Below the pieces are notes generated by a model that was not told where the DNA came from, did not search any database, and worked only from the letters and a program-made list of their open reading frames with translations. Of a stretch of 64,000 nt of DNA, positions 1 through 8,848 are shown in pieces (within the stretch, counting starts at the first letter, position 1; each line of letters begins with the position of its first letter). The DNA lies in the NCBI GenBank assembly GCA_009775095.1, contig VSOZ01000004.1, positions 62,001-126,000 on the forward strand, written 5' to 3'. The position numbers were made by a program, and so were the translations under genes. This stretch comes from Muribaculum sp. (lineage in GTDB: Bacteria; Bacteroidota; Bacteroidia; Bacteroidales; Muribaculaceae).

Positions 1-1
1 C

Positions 2-859
2 AAGTGCGAACGCATCGACTTGACTCCTGTTCAAGAGATAGAGATACCGACAGAAGCCGCCACATCTGCTGATACTGTGGAGCCTAAAACCCTGAAGCTG
101 AAATCAGTCAAAACAGCGCCCGATACAGAGCCTCACTATGATCTGTCACGCGGTTCGGTGCGTTTTTTCGGAGGTTTCAGAGTATTTGACAGAATCGGCA
201 ATGATATAACACCGCAATTTACGCCCACGCTAAAGCAATTGCTCATACTCCTTGTACTTTATACCGGTAAAAATCCGATGGGTATACCTAACAACAAGCT
301 GTTGAGCCTGTTGTGGAGCGACAAAGAAGAGGAAGCGGCTAAAAACAATCGCAATGTATACATGAGCCGTCTGCGCAACCTGCTTACACAGATTGGCGAC
401 GTCACCATACAGACCCACAACGGCTTCCGCAACATTTGCTTTGGCGAAGGTACCGTGTGCGACTATCTCGAATCTCTTAAATTGTTTGACGAAAGCGACA
501 GTGAAAACCTCGACCGACTGCTTGAACTACTGTTCAACGGCATGATGTTGCCCAATGTTGAACTTGATTATGTCGACTCGTTCAAAAGCGATTTCTCCAA
601 CAAGACTCTCGACCTTTTGAGCTCGCTTCTTAAGCAGGAGGATCTGCCCGACAATCTTAAAATGAAGATAGCCGACACTCTGTTTCAGCACGACTTCATC
701 AATGAGGACGCGCTGCGCATAAAGTGCCGTCTGCTCCACAAACAGGGACGCACCGGAGTAGCGCAGTCAGTATACGCATCATTCTGCAAGGAATACAAGT
801 CGCTTATGGCGACAGATTATCCTCACTCGCTTATAGACATTATAGAGTCACGTACATAG
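2..859 (+). CDS. C-terminal part of a SARP-like DNA-binding regulator (5' end outside window)
   Basis: The reading frame is open to the left edge, so this is probably the tail of a larger protein; a TTG at position 20 is the first start-like codon but I do not believe it. Roughly 45-150 residues into the visible part is a winged-helix (OmpR/SARP type) DNA-binding domain, with the family hallmarks GGFRVFDR, an LWSDKEEE segment and NNRNVYMSRLRNLL. The rest is helical, like a transcriptional-activation (BTAD-like) segment. In Bacteroidales such domains end large, often envelope-linked regulators; this is family knowledge, as the N-terminus is not visible. It stops 25 bp before the esterase gene, so it may control or share a transcript with the glycan cluster. 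Confidence 0.7.
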   Translation, partial: KCERIDLTPVQEIEIPTEAATSADTVEPKTLKLKSVKTAPDTEPHYDLSRGSVRFFGGFRVFDRIGNDITPQFTPTLKQLLILLVLYTGKNPMGIPNNKLLSLLWSDKEEEAAKNNRNVYMSRLRNLLTQIGDVTIQTHNGFRNICFGEGTVCDYLESLKLFDESDSENLDRLLELLFNGMMLPNVELDYVDSFKSDFSNKTLDLLSSLLKQEDLPDNLKMKIADTLFQHDFINEDALRIKCRLLHKQGRTGVAQSVYASFCKEYKSLMATDYPHSLIDIIESRT

Positions 860-884
860 CACTACTATAACCAAAATTATAATC

Positions 885-2306
885 ATGCCAAAAAGACTTT
901 TATTTTCGGCGCTGCTGTTATTGGCGGCGTCAGTGACGGCATTTGCCGAAAAAACCGCATTTGAAGGCGAAAAGAGCCAATGGCGGGGATGTGATCTGTA
1001 TAAGTTTTCACTCGAAGGACGCGAAGTATGCGTAGCCATGCCTGACAAACCGCTGGAAGGAAATCCGTGGGTATGGCGTCCTGCATTTTTCGACGCTTTC
1101 CCGGCTATTGATGAAGCTCTTATCAAAGAGGGCTTTCACATAGCGTACTTCAACACCACCGACGAGTGGGCGAGACCGGAGGCCATCGAAGCCGGCCAAA
1201 AATTTTATGACCTTATGGTAAACCGCTACGGGCTTATGCCCAAAGTGGTAATGGAGGGACTGAGCCGTGGCGGATACTACTCCTTGCGCCGGGCACAGCT
1301 TTACCCCGAGACAGTAGCGTGTCTGCTGCTTGACAATCCGCTATGCGACATATTTGAGCTTGCACAAAACGATGACTGGTGGACCGACGTGTCCAGTAAA
1401 TGGCACCGCACCGGCAACCCGCCGCGCAGAGGCGAATTTACAGAAAACGCCATCTACAACATCGACGTCATAGCACGAGCCGGAGTACCTGTACTGCTGC
1501 TTAGCGGAGGTGCCGATACGATAGTGCCATATGAAAGAAACGGTCGCATAATAAAAACGGTATATGACCGTTACGGTGCTCCGCTAAAATCAATAGTACG
1601 TCCCGGCGGTGCACATCATCCCCACGGTCTTGACAAGCCCGAGTCTGTAATCACATATCTGAAAAAAGCTGTGTACGGCGACCTCAAGCAGCAGAACGGG
1701 CCTAAAAAAGTGGCATGCATAGGCAACAGCATAACCGAGGGAGTAGGCACAACCGACCCCGCTACAAAGGCATACCCCGCCGTGCTGCAGGACATGCTCG
1801 GCGACGGTTATGAGGTTCGCAATTTCGGCGTTAGTTGCTCTACGGTACTGAAGAAGGGCACCGATGCCGGACGTCCGTTCTCATACATCGACACCGATGC
1901 ATGCCGCAAGGCTATCGACTACAATCCTGACATCGTTGTCATAAAACTTGGCGGAAACGACAGCAAGGCATGCAACTGGCAGTACAAAGATGAATTCGCG
2001 TCAGACTATCAGGCCATTATCGACACCTTCAAGTATCTGCCTTCATTGCCCGAAATATACATATGCCTCCCGGCAAAAGCCAAAGTCGATGATCCGGCAA
2101 CTATATGGGGCATTGACGAAAACGTCATAGCCAACGAGATAACACCGGCCATAAAAAAGATAGCGTTTGACAACAGGCTGACAACAATAGACCTGCACGA
2201 CGCCTACGAAGGCGAAGAGAACTCGTCATACGCCGACAACATACATCCTACCGACCGCGGCGCCGCCCTTATCGCCGCCAAAATCCACAAAGCCATCGCC
2301 CGATAA
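885..2306 (+). CDS. Secreted two-domain esterase: alpha/beta hydrolase plus SGNH/GDSL hydrolase
   Basis: A signal peptide (residues 1-21) leads into two hydrolase domains. The first (about 25-265) is an alpha/beta hydrolase with nucleophile Ser127 in GLSRGG, probable acid Asp211 in SGGADTIVP and His244/245 in GGAHHPHG. The second (about 274-473) is an SGNH hydrolase: block I GNSITEG (Ser282), block III GGND (356-359) and block V DNIHP (Asp451, His454). Both sets of catalytic residues look complete, so both domains may be active. SGNH enzymes in such clusters usually remove acetyl or other acyl groups from polysaccharides; the substrate here is inferred from the neighbouring GH43 and GH92 genes. 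It sits 25 bp after the regulator and is followed by a gene-free structured region. Confidence 0.85.
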   Translation: MPKRLLFSALLLLAASVTAFAEKTAFEGEKSQWRGCDLYKFSLEGREVCVAMPDKPLEGNPWVWRPAFFDAFPAIDEALIKEGFHIAYFNTTDEWARPEAIEAGQKFYDLMVNRYGLMPKVVMEGLSRGGYYSLRRAQLYPETVACLLLDNPLCDIFELAQNDDWWTDVSSKWHRTGNPPRRGEFTENAIYNIDVIARAGVPVLLLSGGADTIVPYERNGRIIKTVYDRYGAPLKSIVRPGGAHHPHGLDKPESVITYLKKAVYGDLKQQNGPKKVACIGNSITEGVGTTDPATKAYPAVLQDMLGDGYEVRNFGVSCSTVLKKGTDAGRPFSYIDTDACRKAIDYNPDIVVIKLGGNDSKACNWQYKDEFASDYQAIIDTFKYLPSLPEIYICLPAKAKVDDPATIWGIDENVIANEITPAIKKIAFDNRLTTIDLHDAYEGEENSSYADNIHPTDRGAALIAAKIHKAIAR

Positions 2307-2340
2307 ACCGATTGGCCCATTCGTAAAATAAGTTGTATTA

Positions 2341-2570
2341 AAAGACAACTGGGTTTGTAGAGCCGCTATTAGTACGGCGGCCGATTGATCTATATGGGGT
2401 CAATCTATAAAAAGCGGTTGTTAAATCGGGCGCGTCGGAGATGCGCCATTTGCTAAACCTCATGATAAGCCGTCGGAAGACATGAAGTGGCTGTAGACGG
2501 CGGTTCGTGGGGGTGAGCGAAACCGTAATAGCAAATGCCTGTCGGGGACAGGCGACATATCAAGTATCAA
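2341..2570 (+). ncRNA. Candidate structured RNA: five consecutive hairpins in a gene-free region
   Basis: No convincing gene lies between 2307 and 2820. Instead there are five hairpins in a row: GCCGC/GCGGC (2362-2366 with 2377-2381), GATTGATC/GGTCAATC with one GU (2383-2390 with 2398-2405), GGCGC/GCGCC (2429-2433 with 2443-2447), GCCGTC/GACGGC (2469-2474 with 2496-2501) and GCCTGTC/GACAGGC (2537-2543 with 2547-2553, GGG loop). A terminator follows at 2670. The strand is a guess. The 2469-2501 stem faintly recalls domain V of a group II intron, but no intron protein is present. I do not recognise a known RNA family. Confidence 0.35.
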
Positions 2571-2669
2571 GTGTATATACCAATCTCTCTTCCACCACTC
2601 TACGGATAAAACGACATTTCAACCTATTCTTATTGTTCCCCGTCAGACACTTTCAATCCTATAATAAAT

Positions 2670-2710
2670 CGGGGTCTGATAATTTCAACAATCATCAGAC
2701 CCCGGATTTT
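2670..2710. terminator. Bidirectional terminator between convergent genes
   Basis: A perfect 11-bp stem (CGGGGTCTGAT at 2670-2680 with its complement at 2694-2704, 13-nt loop) is followed by GATTTT on the plus strand and preceded by an AT-rich run that serves the minus strand. It separates the plus-strand esterase region from the minus-strand GH71/99-like gene. Confidence 0.7.
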
Positions 2711-2820
2711 AGTGCCAATCCCGTCTATTTACGGATTGGAATCTAACCCTAAAACAACTTAAAAACAAATTTCTATAATTAACCTTAAATACCTAATCTA
2801 TATTGATGTTCATCTTGTAT

Positions 2821-4071
2821 TCATTTACCACGCCGCGGCTGCTCACGCTGCAGCGGTATCTCTTTGCGAAGCATGCGGCCGGCTTGTCCTACAAGCCACA
2901 GGTAGTGGTCGCTCTCTATGTCGTCATCGACCGGAACAAAGCGGCTCTTACCAACCGGCACACGCTTTGCGCACTTGAATATGGCAGTGCCCTCGTCGAT
3001 TTCGTCAAACATGGCTATATAAAGCATCTCAGCGCCCGAAGCAAGCCATTGCGACAGCTGCATCCACAGAAAGTCGCCGCTCGCACGATTAATCTGCACG
3101 CTGTTTTCATTACCCGGCATGTTTCGCCATGAAAATCCCGGGAAAGCCAGCGGAACATAATCCACATTATTGGACTTGGCCCAAGCGATATCTTCGGGTA
3201 CAATGCCCGAATAACGCGGACTGAACGACTTCTCGTTATAGCGGCCGACAAACCACGGCATGACTACATCGCACTTCTTTATTATGGCATGCAGTCGTGC
3301 ATCACTTTCGGTGTCACCGTTAAGAGTGCGCCAATGGGTGGGCACCCCTATCATTATACTGAAGCCCATATCGCGAAGGCCGTCTATTATACACTCCGCC
3401 TCGTCAAGACCGTAACGGCGACGGTCATTGAAGCCCACACCCCATACAGTAACGAGAGGCTTGCCGTTATGGTAAAGATAAGAGGGATTTTTATCATGAT
3501 CTTTAAGCGAAAACTCTTTGCTCAACTTCTTTATATCGTCAAGAAGTATCTTTTCTTCGCCCGATCTCATACCGCTCAGGTCATACATAACGGCTATCGC
3601 GCGCTCATATTTGTTAGCGGCTTTCATGGCTGAACCGAGCACCTTGTTGAAGTGCTTGCGACCGCTTTTATTACGTATCTCTGCTATAAAACGCTGCATG
3701 AACACTCCGTCAAGCCCGTACTCTTTCATCCAGCGGAAGTGGGTATCAACCGTCGACTCGTCATAGGACGAAAATACATGAGCCGGTGTACCGTCTTCAT
3801 ATGTGAATTCGGTCGGATATGTCACTTTATATTCGCTCATTTCAGGCCACAGATCTATGGTACATGAACCCAGAGTAAATCCGTTGCGGCTCTCGTAGTG
3901 ATGCCATGCACGTCCCGCTCCGTCACCCGGTGTGTTGAACCATCCCTGATAGCCGGCCATCACAAGACCTTTATAAGAATTGTATTGTTTCCCTTTTCCG
4001 GCCAACGTTGTCGGCACAACGACGACCAAAGAGAGAACAACCGCAAGCATCATATTTATTTTTTTTCCCAT
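2821..4071 (-). CDS. Glycoside hydrolase family 71/99-like secreted protein
   Basis: The start was set at the Met opening MGKKINMMLAVVLS, which begins a good signal peptide; the frame extends 10 codons upstream to 4101, which would give a poorer leader. The mature protein (about 390 residues) carries GH71/GH99-like features: GYQGWFNTPGDG near the N-terminus, the HVFSSYDESTVDTHFRWMK segment, GLDGVFMQRF, and an acidic MFDEIDEGTAIF segment near the C-terminus. Enzymes of this type are (beta/alpha)8 barrels acting on mannans or related glycans; the exact activity cannot be read from sequence. It is the only minus-strand gene in the glycan cluster and is divergent from the DUF5703-GH92-GH43 operon, so it is probably expressed separately. 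Confidence 0.8.
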   Translation of the reverse strand: MGKKINMMLAVVLSLVVVVPTTLAGKGKQYNSYKGLVMAGYQGWFNTPGDGAGRAWHHYESRNGFTLGSCTIDLWPEMSEYKVTYPTEFTYEDGTPAHVFSSYDESTVDTHFRWMKEYGLDGVFMQRFIAEIRNKSGRKHFNKVLGSAMKAANKYERAIAVMYDLSGMRSGEEKILLDDIKKLSKEFSLKDHDKNPSYLYHNGKPLVTVWGVGFNDRRRYGLDEAECIIDGLRDMGFSIMIGVPTHWRTLNGDTESDARLHAIIKKCDVVMPWFVGRYNEKSFSPRYSGIVPEDIAWAKSNNVDYVPLAFPGFSWRNMPGNENSVQINRASGDFLWMQLSQWLASGAEMLYIAMFDEIDEGTAIFKCAKRVPVGKSRFVPVDDDIESDHYLWLVGQAGRMLRKEIPLQREQPRRGK

Positions 4072-4224
4072 TGCTTTTGTTTTTTTATGCAAAGAAAGCA
4101 TACGACTCTTAATATTTACATTATAATATTATTAAACTTGGATTAATATCGGATATTATGCCATTTTAATGCAAAATATATGGTTTTTAAGGCTAAATTA
4201 AACTACATGTTAATAAGAGGGTTT

Positions 4225-4232
4225 TAAATTTG
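4225..4232 (+). promoter_or_regulatory. Bacteroidetes -7 element for the DUF5703-GH92-GH43 operon
   Basis: TAAATTTG matches TAnnTTTG exactly, 53 bp before the start at 4286. No clear TTTG lies 20 nt upstream, which fits a promoter that needs an activator. Confidence 0.5.
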
Positions 4233-4285
4233 TCAAAAAATATTTTTATACAATACCAATCACTTTCATAACCAATTTAAATCTC

Positions 4286-6547
4286 ATGAAGTGCATATAC
4301 CGTTCATTACGTGCCATAACCGTTATGCTGCTTGCGCTGACTTTCACCGCAATGGCAGCTAAAAAGAATCTGCCCGATGACATCGCCCGTATGCTTACGT
4401 CCTATAACGTAATATGGGACACCCCGTCGCGCACAGGCTCAATGGAGTCAATGCCTATAGGCAACGGCGACATCTCTGCCAATGTATGGGTGGAGGAGAA
4501 TGGCGACCTGATGCTATACATCGGTAAGACCGACACATGGAGCGAAGCCACACGCCTGCTGAAAGTAGGACGTGTAAGAGTGTCGATGTCGCCCAACCCG
4601 TTTAAAGAGGGACGGTTCTCACAGGAGCTCAATCTGCTTGGCGGTGAAATAATCATTTCCGCCGGCTCGGGAGCCAACCGCACCCGGATAAAAGTATGGG
4701 CCGACGCCAACTCCCCGGCCATAAACATAGACGCCGCCTCGGCACGTCCGACAGTCATGACATGTGTCACCGAACTGATGCGCCCGCATGACATTATATT
4801 TATCGGAGGCGGAGGCAATCCGCTCTCACCAAGCTACACGGGAGTAAGAGACTGTCCGGAACCACCGTCGGAGAGCGCCGACGTACTTGTACCGTATGAT
4901 GACCGGGTGGAGTGGTATCACCGCAACAAGACGTCGTTATACAGAACCATATTGGAAAAGCAGAATGTGGGCGAGTTTGCCGACAAATATCCCGATCCGT
5001 TTATAAACCGCACCTTCGGGGCTGCCATTGTAGGGAAAGACATGAAAGCTCTCAACGACAGCACTCTCGCATCGAGCCGCCCCGCCAAGAAGCATGCCGT
5101 CGATATAGTGGTACACACGGCACAGACACAGGACGTGGCTCAATGGCAGGCATGTCTTGACGAAAGCGTAAAAGCCGTTACGGCAATGCCCGAAAAAAAG
5201 GCTTATGAACGTCACCTGTCATGGTGGGACAATTTCTGGAACCGCAGCTGGGTATTTCTCTCCGGCAATGACAACGCTCGCACCGTCACAGAAGCCTACC
5301 TGCTGCAACGCTACATGATAGCGTGTCAGGGCAGAGGCGCCTATCCGATAAAATTCAACGGAGGTACTCTTACATTTGATTATAAAGGCAACAACGGCGA
5401 CTACCGCAACTGGGGCCCCGGCTACTGGTACCAGAATTGCCGTCTGTACTACTGGCCGCTGACGGCCTCGGGCGACTCCGACATGAAAAAGGCATGGTTT
5501 GACATGTACAAGAACAACCTGCCCCTGCAGACCGATGTCACCCGCAAATACTACGGACATGACGGAGCTTTCTTCCCCGAGACCACCAATTTCTTCGGGC
5601 TGTATATTCAGGATGACTGGGGGTGGCACAATACAGGCAAGGCCTCGCAGACCCGATGGATACGCTATCACTATGAGGGCGCGCTCGAGATGCTTGCCGA
5701 AATGCTTGAGGAGTATAACCACTCGCGCGACGAAGCGTTTGCCAAGGAGTACATAGTGCCGTTTGCCACTCAGGTCATAAGATTTTTCGCCAACCATTGG
5801 CCCACTATAAACGATCAATTCCGCTTCATTCCGGCCAACTCGCTCGAACAGTATTGGGACTGCCTCAACCCCATAGATTACATAGCCGGTCTAACACATG
5901 ACATAAACGAGCTGAAAAAGCTGCCCGAAGGCCTTGTCAGCAAAGAGCTCCTTGCCGAGTGGGACAAGTGTCTGCGTCAGCTGCCGCCTCTACCCAAGAC
6001 TCCCGACGGCAAACGGCTGCTTCCGGCTGAAGAGTACAGCGTGGACCGCAACTTCGAAAATCCGGAGTGTTATACAATATTCCCCTTCAAGTTGTACGGA
6101 GTCGGACGCCCCGACCTCGACGTAGCGATTAACACATTCAACAACCGCAAGTTCAAGCACTCCAACTGCTGGTCGCAGTGCGCTATTCAGGCCGCCATAC
6201 TCGGACAATCGCAGCTCATGGAGGAAGCACTCCTTAAAAACGCTACCGCACGCGACCCCGAGGTACGCTTCCCCGCTTTCTGGAAACCCGGCAGCGACTA
6301 CGTGCCCGACCTTGACAACGGCGGTGTGCTCGCCACGGCCGTACAGCACATGCTGATCGACAATGTCGACGGAGCCATAGTGCTGCTTCAGGCTCTGCCC
6401 GACAACTGGGAAGTAGACTTCAAACTCCATGCCCATGACAACACAACCGTACGCGCGAAAGCCAAAGGCAAGACCGTGAAATCTCTTCAAGTGACACCCG
6501 AATACCGCACCAAGGATGTGACAATACCCGACAATAATAATCAATAA
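4286..6547 (+). CDS. DUF5703 / GH95-like secreted glycoside hydrolase
   Basis: A 753-residue protein with an N-terminal signal peptide (about residues 1-24). The N-terminal segment (NVIWDTPS, SMPIGNGDISANVWVEENG, IGKTDTWSE, LLKVGRVRV) is typical of DUF5703, a beta-sandwich region resembling that of GH95-type fucosidases and galactosidases. The remainder (about 300-700) has the look of an (alpha/alpha)6 barrel rich in Trp and Tyr, with a C-terminal DNWEVDFKLH segment. The reaction is not established for this family. It is the first gene of a three-gene operon, 10 bp before the GH92 gene, with a -7 promoter element 53 bp upstream of its start. Confidence 0.8.
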   Translation: MKCIYRSLRAITVMLLALTFTAMAAKKNLPDDIARMLTSYNVIWDTPSRTGSMESMPIGNGDISANVWVEENGDLMLYIGKTDTWSEATRLLKVGRVRVSMSPNPFKEGRFSQELNLLGGEIIISAGSGANRTRIKVWADANSPAINIDAASARPTVMTCVTELMRPHDIIFIGGGGNPLSPSYTGVRDCPEPPSESADVLVPYDDRVEWYHRNKTSLYRTILEKQNVGEFADKYPDPFINRTFGAAIVGKDMKALNDSTLASSRPAKKHAVDIVVHTAQTQDVAQWQACLDESVKAVTAMPEKKAYERHLSWWDNFWNRSWVFLSGNDNARTVTEAYLLQRYMIACQGRGAYPIKFNGGTLTFDYKGNNGDYRNWGPGYWYQNCRLYYWPLTASGDSDMKKAWFDMYKNNLPLQTDVTRKYYGHDGAFFPETTNFFGLYIQDDWGWHNTGKASQTRWIRYHYEGALEMLAEMLEEYNHSRDEAFAKEYIVPFATQVIRFFANHWPTINDQFRFIPANSLEQYWDCLNPIDYIAGLTHDINELKKLPEGLVSKELLAEWDKCLRQLPPLPKTPDGKRLLPAEEYSVDRNFENPECYTIFPFKLYGVGRPDLDVAINTFNNRKFKHSNCWSQCAIQAAILGQSQLMEEALLKNATARDPEVRFPAFWKPGSDYVPDLDNGGVLATAVQHMLIDNVDGAIVLLQALPDNWEVDFKLHAHDNTTVRAKAKGKTVKSLQVTPEYRTKDVTIPDNNNQ

Positions 6548-6557
6548 CCATTAAATC

Positions 6558-8825
6558 ATGAAAATAATAAACAGTATCACTTCAGCCGTGGCTCTCGCCA
6601 CAATGCTGCTGTATTCATGCGGCACCTCGGAGACAAAAACTCCGGTGGACTACGTGAACCCCTACATCGGCAACATAAGCCACCTGCTGGTACCTACGTT
6701 TCCCAACGTGCATCTGCCCAACAGCATGCTGCGCTTTGTGCCCGAACGCCATGACTATACCACCGACAAGGTAAACGGTCTTCCGGTAACCGTAACCAAT
6801 CATCGCGAGAAATCGGCGTTCAACCTGACCCCCTACCGCGGCCCCGTCGAATCTATAAAACCCGTCATGGCCTACGGCTTCGACAACGAACAGCTGAAGC
6901 CTTACTTCTACTCGGTGTATCTTGAGGAGCCTGAGACAGAAGTGCGTTTCGCCCCCTCGCACCAGTCGGCCGTATACGAGCTGAAAGCAACAGGCGGTCA
7001 ACCGTCATATATTCTTCTCAATACCAACCGCGGCAAAGTGTCGGTAGACAAAAACACGGTAAAAGGCTATCAGGAACTTGACAACAATGTCAAGGTATAT
7101 CTGTACATGGAGAGCCTTCAGACTCCGGTCGAGACCATGACAGTAGGCGACGGTTCGGTAGACACCGCCGCAAATGAGGCCTCGGGACGAAATGCCTGTG
7201 TGGGTATGCGCTTTGCCGACAGCGACTCGATAATAAACATCCGTTACGGCATATCGTTCATCAGCGTTGATCAGGCCGAGAAAAATCTGCGCCGCGAGAT
7301 GTCATGCTACGACGTGGACTCAGTAGCCGATGCCGCCAAAAACATATGGAACGAAACTCTCGGCAAAATCGAGGTCGACGGCATGAACGATAATGACAAG
7401 ACCATATTCTATACATCGCTCTACCGCACCCATGAGCGTCCGGTATGCCTCAGCGAGGATGGACGCTACTTCAGCGCATCGGACGGTCAGATACACGAGG
7501 ACGGCGGAAAAGCCTTCTATACCGACGACTGGATATGGGACACATACCGCGCCGCCCACCCGTTGCGCATACTAATAGCACCCGAAGTTGAGACCGACAT
7601 CATAAACTCATACCTGAGAATGGCACAGCAGACCGACAGCCTGTGGATGCCCACATTCCCGGAAATAACCGGCGACACCCGCCGCATGAACTCCAATCAC
7701 GGTGTAGCCACGATAGCCGACGCATGTGCCAAAGGACTTACAGACTTTGATGTGACTCTCGCCTTTGAGGCATGCCGCCGGGGCATAGAGGACAAGACTC
7801 TCGCCCCATGGTCGGGAGCGCCCGCAGGCAGTCTTGACGACTTCTACAAGAAAAACGGATACATACCCGCTCTCGCTACCGGCGAGAAAGAGACCGTGCC
7901 CGAAGTAAATGCATTTGAGAAGCGCCAACCTGTAGCGGTGACTCTCGGTACCGCCTACGACCAGTGGTGTCTGTCACGCATAGCCGATCACCTCAATGAC
8001 AAGGCGTCGGCCGAATATTATCGTACAAAGGCGCTTAACTACCGTAATCTTTTTAACCCTGAAACCCGCTTCTTCCATCCCAAAGACAAGGACGGACGGT
8101 TCATAGAGCCGTTTGACTATCGCTTTTCGGGAGGTATGGGAGCACGCGAATATTACGGAGAGAACAACGCATGGGTTTACCGTTGGGACGTGCCCCACAA
8201 CATAGCCGACCTAATAACCCTCATGGGTGGCCGCGAGGCGTTCAACAACGAACTCGATCGCATGTTCAACGAGCCGCTCGGCAAGAGCAAATTCGAATTT
8301 TTCGCCCAACTTCCCGACCACACCGGCAACGTAGGCCAATTCTCCATGGCCAACGAGCCGAGCCTGCATGTGCCCTATCTGTACAACTACTCCGGCCAGC
8401 CGTGGAAGACCCAGAAGCGCATACGCAAACTGCTCCGCCAGTGGTTCCGCAACGACCTTATGGGCTTGCCGGGCGACGAAGACGGAGGAGGCATGACCTC
8501 GTTTGTCGTCTTCTCGATGATGGGCCTATACCCTGTCACACCCGGCACGGCCGCATACAATATCGGCAGCCCCTTGTTCGATAAAATAAAAATGCATCTC
8601 GCCGACGGCAAGACTTTTGAAATCGTGGCCCATAACTGCTCCGACGACAACAAATACATCCAATCGGCGACCCTCAACGGCAAACCCTACAACAAGCCGT
8701 GGATATCCCATGAGGACATAATGAACGGAGGCAAACTCGAGCTCGTCATGGACAGCAAACCCAACAAGTCATGGGGTGCCGATCCGGCTTCCGTCCCGCC
8801 CTCGATGTCAGATAATTCAATTTAA
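6558..8825 (+). CDS. GH92 family glycosidase (alpha-mannosidase-like lipoprotein)
   Basis: Signal peptide with lipobox LLYSC predicts a lipoprotein. The 755-residue protein matches GH92 along its length: VNPYIGNISHLLVP at the N-terminus, DDWIWDTYRAAHP, MNSNHGVATIADA, GENNAWVYRWDVPHN (about 535, holding the likely acid Glu) and GDEDGGGMTSF (about 638, holding the Asp bases). GH92 enzymes are calcium-dependent exo-alpha-mannosidases in all well-studied cases, but this clade, with GDED instead of the commoner GNDD, may have another specificity; that is inference. It lies 10 bp after the DUF5703 gene and 23 bp before the GH43 gene, so the three are surely co-transcribed. Confidence 0.9.
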   Translation: MKIINSITSAVALATMLLYSCGTSETKTPVDYVNPYIGNISHLLVPTFPNVHLPNSMLRFVPERHDYTTDKVNGLPVTVTNHREKSAFNLTPYRGPVESIKPVMAYGFDNEQLKPYFYSVYLEEPETEVRFAPSHQSAVYELKATGGQPSYILLNTNRGKVSVDKNTVKGYQELDNNVKVYLYMESLQTPVETMTVGDGSVDTAANEASGRNACVGMRFADSDSIINIRYGISFISVDQAEKNLRREMSCYDVDSVADAAKNIWNETLGKIEVDGMNDNDKTIFYTSLYRTHERPVCLSEDGRYFSASDGQIHEDGGKAFYTDDWIWDTYRAAHPLRILIAPEVETDIINSYLRMAQQTDSLWMPTFPEITGDTRRMNSNHGVATIADACAKGLTDFDVTLAFEACRRGIEDKTLAPWSGAPAGSLDDFYKKNGYIPALATGEKETVPEVNAFEKRQPVAVTLGTAYDQWCLSRIADHLNDKASAEYYRTKALNYRNLFNPETRFFHPKDKDGRFIEPFDYRFSGGMGAREYYGENNAWVYRWDVPHNIADLITLMGGREAFNNELDRMFNEPLGKSKFEFFAQLPDHTGNVGQFSMANEPSLHVPYLYNYSGQPWKTQKRIRKLLRQWFRNDLMGLPGDEDGGGMTSFVVFSMMGLYPVTPGTAAYNIGSPLFDKIKMHLADGKTFEIVAHNCSDDNKYIQSATLNGKPYNKPWISHEDIMNGGKLELVMDSKPNKSWGADPASVPPSMSDNSI

Positions 8826-8848
8826 ATCACGTAATACTATCAATCATC

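Noticed and set aside
2469..2510. Domain V of a group II intron
   Set aside because: The stem is similar in outline, but the GNRA tetraloop and exact pairing pattern are missing and there is no intron-encoded reverse transcriptase.
2507..2746. A 79-codon open frame in the gene-free region after the esterase gene
   Set aside because: It starts with GTG, runs through the terminator hairpin and lacks any domain or promoter.
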